Of a DNA stretch of 64,000 bases, positions 62,083-64,000 are shown in pieces. The notes beneath the pieces were generated by a model that made no database searches, was not told the DNA's origin, and saw only the letters and a program-made list of their open reading frames with translations. Each line of letters opens with the position of its first letter. The stretch's first letter is position 1. Location of the stretch: the NCBI RefSeq assembly GCF_037440165.1, contig NZ_JBBIUQ010000015.1, positions 1 to 64,000 on the forward strand. The letters are read 5' to 3'. Position numbers and translations under genes: made by a program. Source of the stretch: Ignavibacterium sp037440165. Lineage in GTDB: Bacteria > Bacteroidota > Ignavibacteria > Ignavibacteriales > Ignavibacteriaceae.

Positions 62083-63048
62083 ATGATTTTAGCAAAACAA
62101 ATAATTGAAATAACTACAACACGAAACAATCCACATATAGATCCATTTATGGCAATGTGGGAATGGCAAATTCCAGTTTATCTCTTTCTAGGTGGAATGG
62201 TTGCCGGAATGATGATTATTTCTGGTCATTTTATTTTCAGTAACCGATATAAAGTTACTAACTGCGCTTGCTTTTCAATCCCATTCACTAGTTTGATTTT
62301 AATCAGTGCGGGAATGTTTGCATTGTTTTTAGACCTTGCACACAAACCTTATGTGTGGCGACTTTATACAACATTCCAGATTAAATCACCGATGTCCTGG
62401 GGTGCATGGATTTTAATACTCATTTATCCGGCTTTGATAGCAAACATTCTAATGAAACCATCACCCTGGATGTTAAAATACATTCCAAAACTTTCAGATA
62501 TATCCGCAAAGATTTACCAGCATCCTTTCTTAGTAAAGAATATTGGTGTTTTGAATATGCTTTTCGGTTTAATGCTCGGTGCATATACAGGAGTATTATT
62601 AAGCAGTATGGGTTCTAGACCTTTGTGGAATACATCTTTGCTGTGGGTTTTATTTCTTACATCAGGATTGTCAACCGCAGCAGCTTATGTTCATCTTGTT
62701 GCAAAAAACAAAGAGGAAAGTGAATTACTCGCAAAAGCTGATAATGGCTTAATTACACTCGAGCTTTTCATTTTTGTGATGATGTTTCTTGGATTGCTTT
62801 CTTCAGCAAAACCTCATATTGAAGCAGCACAATTATTACTTACAGGTTCGTATGCACCTGCTTTCTGGGTTTTTGTAATCGGATTAGGTTTAGTTATTCC
62901 ATTAATCATTCAGTTACTTGCGGTAAATCATAAAATCAAACATACTCCGATAGCACCAATCCTGGTGATATTGGGAGGTTTAATTCTCAGATTCATAATT
63001 GTTGAAGCTGGTCAATACAGTCATTGGTTCAATGCACATTTTAAATAA
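62083..63048 (+). CDS. NrfD/PsrC-like membrane subunit
   Basis: 321 residues with about eight to nine helices. MAMWEWQIPVYLFLGGMVAG near the N-terminus is the NrfD/PsrC motif, followed by FALFLDLAHKPYVWRLYTTF. The subunit oxidises menaquinol and passes electrons to the ferredoxin-like subunit. It begins 12 bases after psrB-like. With the A and B subunits it forms a quinol-linked reductase. Confidence 0.93.
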   Translation: MILAKQIIEITTTRNNPHIDPFMAMWEWQIPVYLFLGGMVAGMMIISGHFIFSNRYKVTNCACFSIPFTSLILISAGMFALFLDLAHKPYVWRLYTTFQIKSPMSWGAWILILIYPALIANILMKPSPWMLKYIPKLSDISAKIYQHPFLVKNIGVLNMLFGLMLGAYTGVLLSSMGSRPLWNTSLLWVLFLTSGLSTAAAYVHLVAKNKEESELLAKADNGLITLELFIFVMMFLGLLSSAKPHIEAAQLLLTGSYAPAFWVFVIGLGLVIPLIIQLLAVNHKIKHTPIAPILVILGGLILRFIIVEAGQYSHWFNAHFK

Positions 63049-63060
63049 CGGAGAAAATTT

Positions 63061-63636
63061 ATGACGACTTTAGTTAAAAAAATTTCCAGTGTATTTGAAA
63101 AGGATAAAGAAGTTGTTGAGGTTAATGCTAAACCATATTCGAATCCTTATCTCACTGGAATTGGATTAGGACTTGTTCTGCTTGCTGCCTTTGTAATTAT
63201 GGGCAGAGGTCTTGGTGCTTCCGGTGCAATGTCAACTCTTGTTGCCGTTGGTGTAAATACTGTAGCACCTGAACACACGCAGTCAAATCCTTTTTATTCA
63301 GAATATCTTGGAGATGAAACTAACAATCCTCTCAAAGACTGGTTAGTATTTGAAGTTTTAGGAGTTCTTGCTGGTGGTTTTTTATCAGGATCACTTGCAG
63401 GTAGAGTTAAGAAAGGAATTGAAAAAGGCCCGAACATCACTTCACGAAAGCGCTTACTGTATGCTTTCGTTGGCGGCAGTTTAATGGGAATTGGAGCCAA
63501 ACTCGCAAGAGGATGTACGAGTGGTCAGGCACTTACCGGCGGTGCTCTGCTCAATCTTGGTAGCTGGGCTTTTATGATGATGGTTTTTGCCGGAGGTTAT
63601 GCAGCAGCTTACTTTTTAAGGAGACAGTGGTTATGA
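63061..63636 (+). CDS. YeeE/YedE-family sulfur-compound transporter, first half-protein
   Basis: 191 residues, about four helices. The conserved Cys motif is GIGAKLARGCTSGQALTGGA near residue 155, typical of TsuA/YeeE thiosulfate transporters. In Escherichia coli the protein is one chain of about 350 residues with two such halves; here the two halves are separate genes overlapping by four bases (ATGA). Transport of thiosulfate or sulfur intermediates for the reductase upstream fits the context. Confidence 0.9.
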   Translation: MTTLVKKISSVFEKDKEVVEVNAKPYSNPYLTGIGLGLVLLAAFVIMGRGLGASGAMSTLVAVGVNTVAPEHTQSNPFYSEYLGDETNNPLKDWLVFEVLGVLAGGFLSGSLAGRVKKGIEKGPNITSRKRLLYAFVGGSLMGIGAKLARGCTSGQALTGGALLNLGSWAFMMMVFAGGYAAAYFLRRQWL

Positions 63637-64000
63637 ACGCACCATTTTATAAATTCGGTTTATTCAACTTTGATGTTAGCTTAATCATTGCTTTCATCAT
63701 TGGTATTGGTTTCGGATTCGCTCTTGAAAGAGGTGGATTCGGAAGTGCAAGAATATTAGCAGCGCAATTTTATTTTTCAAACATGCGTGTTCTTAAAGTT
63801 ATGTTTACAGCTATTGTTACAGCAATGCTTGGAGTTTATTATTTATCAGTTATTGGTTTTGTTGATTTATCACTCATCTACATAAGTGAAACCTATATTC
63901 TTCCTCAAGTCCTTGGCGGATTAATTTTAGGAATTGGCTTTGTAATCGGTGGTTATTGTCCCGGAACTTCAGTGGTATCATTTGCAACCGGAAAACTTGA
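63633..64000 (+). CDS. YeeE/YedE-family transporter, second half-protein, cut by the window end
   Basis: 122 residues visible from the ATG at 63633. Helices begin at about residue 14 (SLIIAFIIGIGFGFALERGG), then GSARILAAQFYFSNMRVLKV, and a second conserved Cys motif VIGGYCPGTSVVSFATGK just before the edge. It pairs with the preceding half-protein to rebuild the YeeE/YedE pore with two Cys sites. The stop lies beyond the window. Confidence 0.9.
   Translation, partial: MNAPFYKFGLFNFDVSLIIAFIIGIGFGFALERGGFGSARILAAQFYFSNMRVLKVMFTAIVTAMLGVYYLSVIGFVDLSLIYISETYILPQVLGGLILGIGFVIGGYCPGTSVVSFATGKL

Overview
This AT-rich window looks like a chromosome segment from a member of the Ignavibacteria (Bacteroidota/Chlorobi group). 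The evidence is a type IX secretion C-terminal sorting domain at the left edge, PorV/PorQ-like and DUF4835 (PorD-like) proteins, a Bacteroidetes-type serine palmitoyltransferase, promoters of the Bacteroidetes form (TTG, about 20 nt, TAnnTTTG), and very short intergenic gaps. The assignment is an inference from gene content; no rRNA is present. Both ends are cut inside genes.

Layout. 1-700: tail of a T9SS cargo protein, its terminator and a small membrane protein. 710-9301 (minus): two glycosyltransferases, a MoxR-type AAA+/VWA pair, a serine hydrolase with TPRs, clpP, tig and tRNA-Leu(UAG). 9457-16936 (plus): PP2C phosphatase, a receptor-like Ser/Thr kinase, murA, a membrane gluzincin peptidase gene interrupted by a frameshift at a poly-A run, and a CCA-adding-enzyme relative. 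17104-22990 (plus): a complete TolC/MacA/MacB-like export operon. 22992-28801: outer-membrane and T9SS-associated proteins and a HEAT-cyclophilin fusion. 28783-32370: a candidate ceramide (sphingolipid) locus made of a GNAT-like acyltransferase, serine palmitoyltransferase and an extended-SDR reductase. 32881: tRNA-Ala(GGC) with a textbook promoter and terminator. 33052-45763: mostly housekeeping genes (MATE exporter, SpoIID-like, Maf, flippase-like, YtxH, EF-G paralogue, HIT, lipoproteins, DUF58, phosphohexomutase, endonuclease III).

45881-52465 is a coherent tyrosine/homogentisate catabolic operon: HPPD, homogentisate dioxygenase, FAH-family hydrolase, flavin reductase and acetoacetyl-CoA synthetase. 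It needs O2. 53422-56791 encodes a Rieske protein followed by one polypeptide that joins a b6-type cytochrome b to a multihaem c region (11 CxxCH plus one CX4CH); two palindromic repeat elements are inserted in frame in that gene. 58876-64000 holds a MerR/HspR-like regulator with a Cys-rich tail, then a PsrABC/PhsABC-like molybdoenzyme and a split YeeE/YedE sulfur transporter, pointing to polysulfide or thiosulfate respiration. The organism therefore appears able to use both aerobic and anaerobic metabolism.

Repeats: a pair of MITE-like elements sharing GAGGCTGTCTCA termini (29926-30063 and 44835-44966), a chain of hairpins (44681-44793), a remnant of a four-helix-bundle (S23/IVS-type) gene (48298-48372), and the two intragenic palindromes. 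I saw no CRISPR array, prophage, transposase gene or rRNA.
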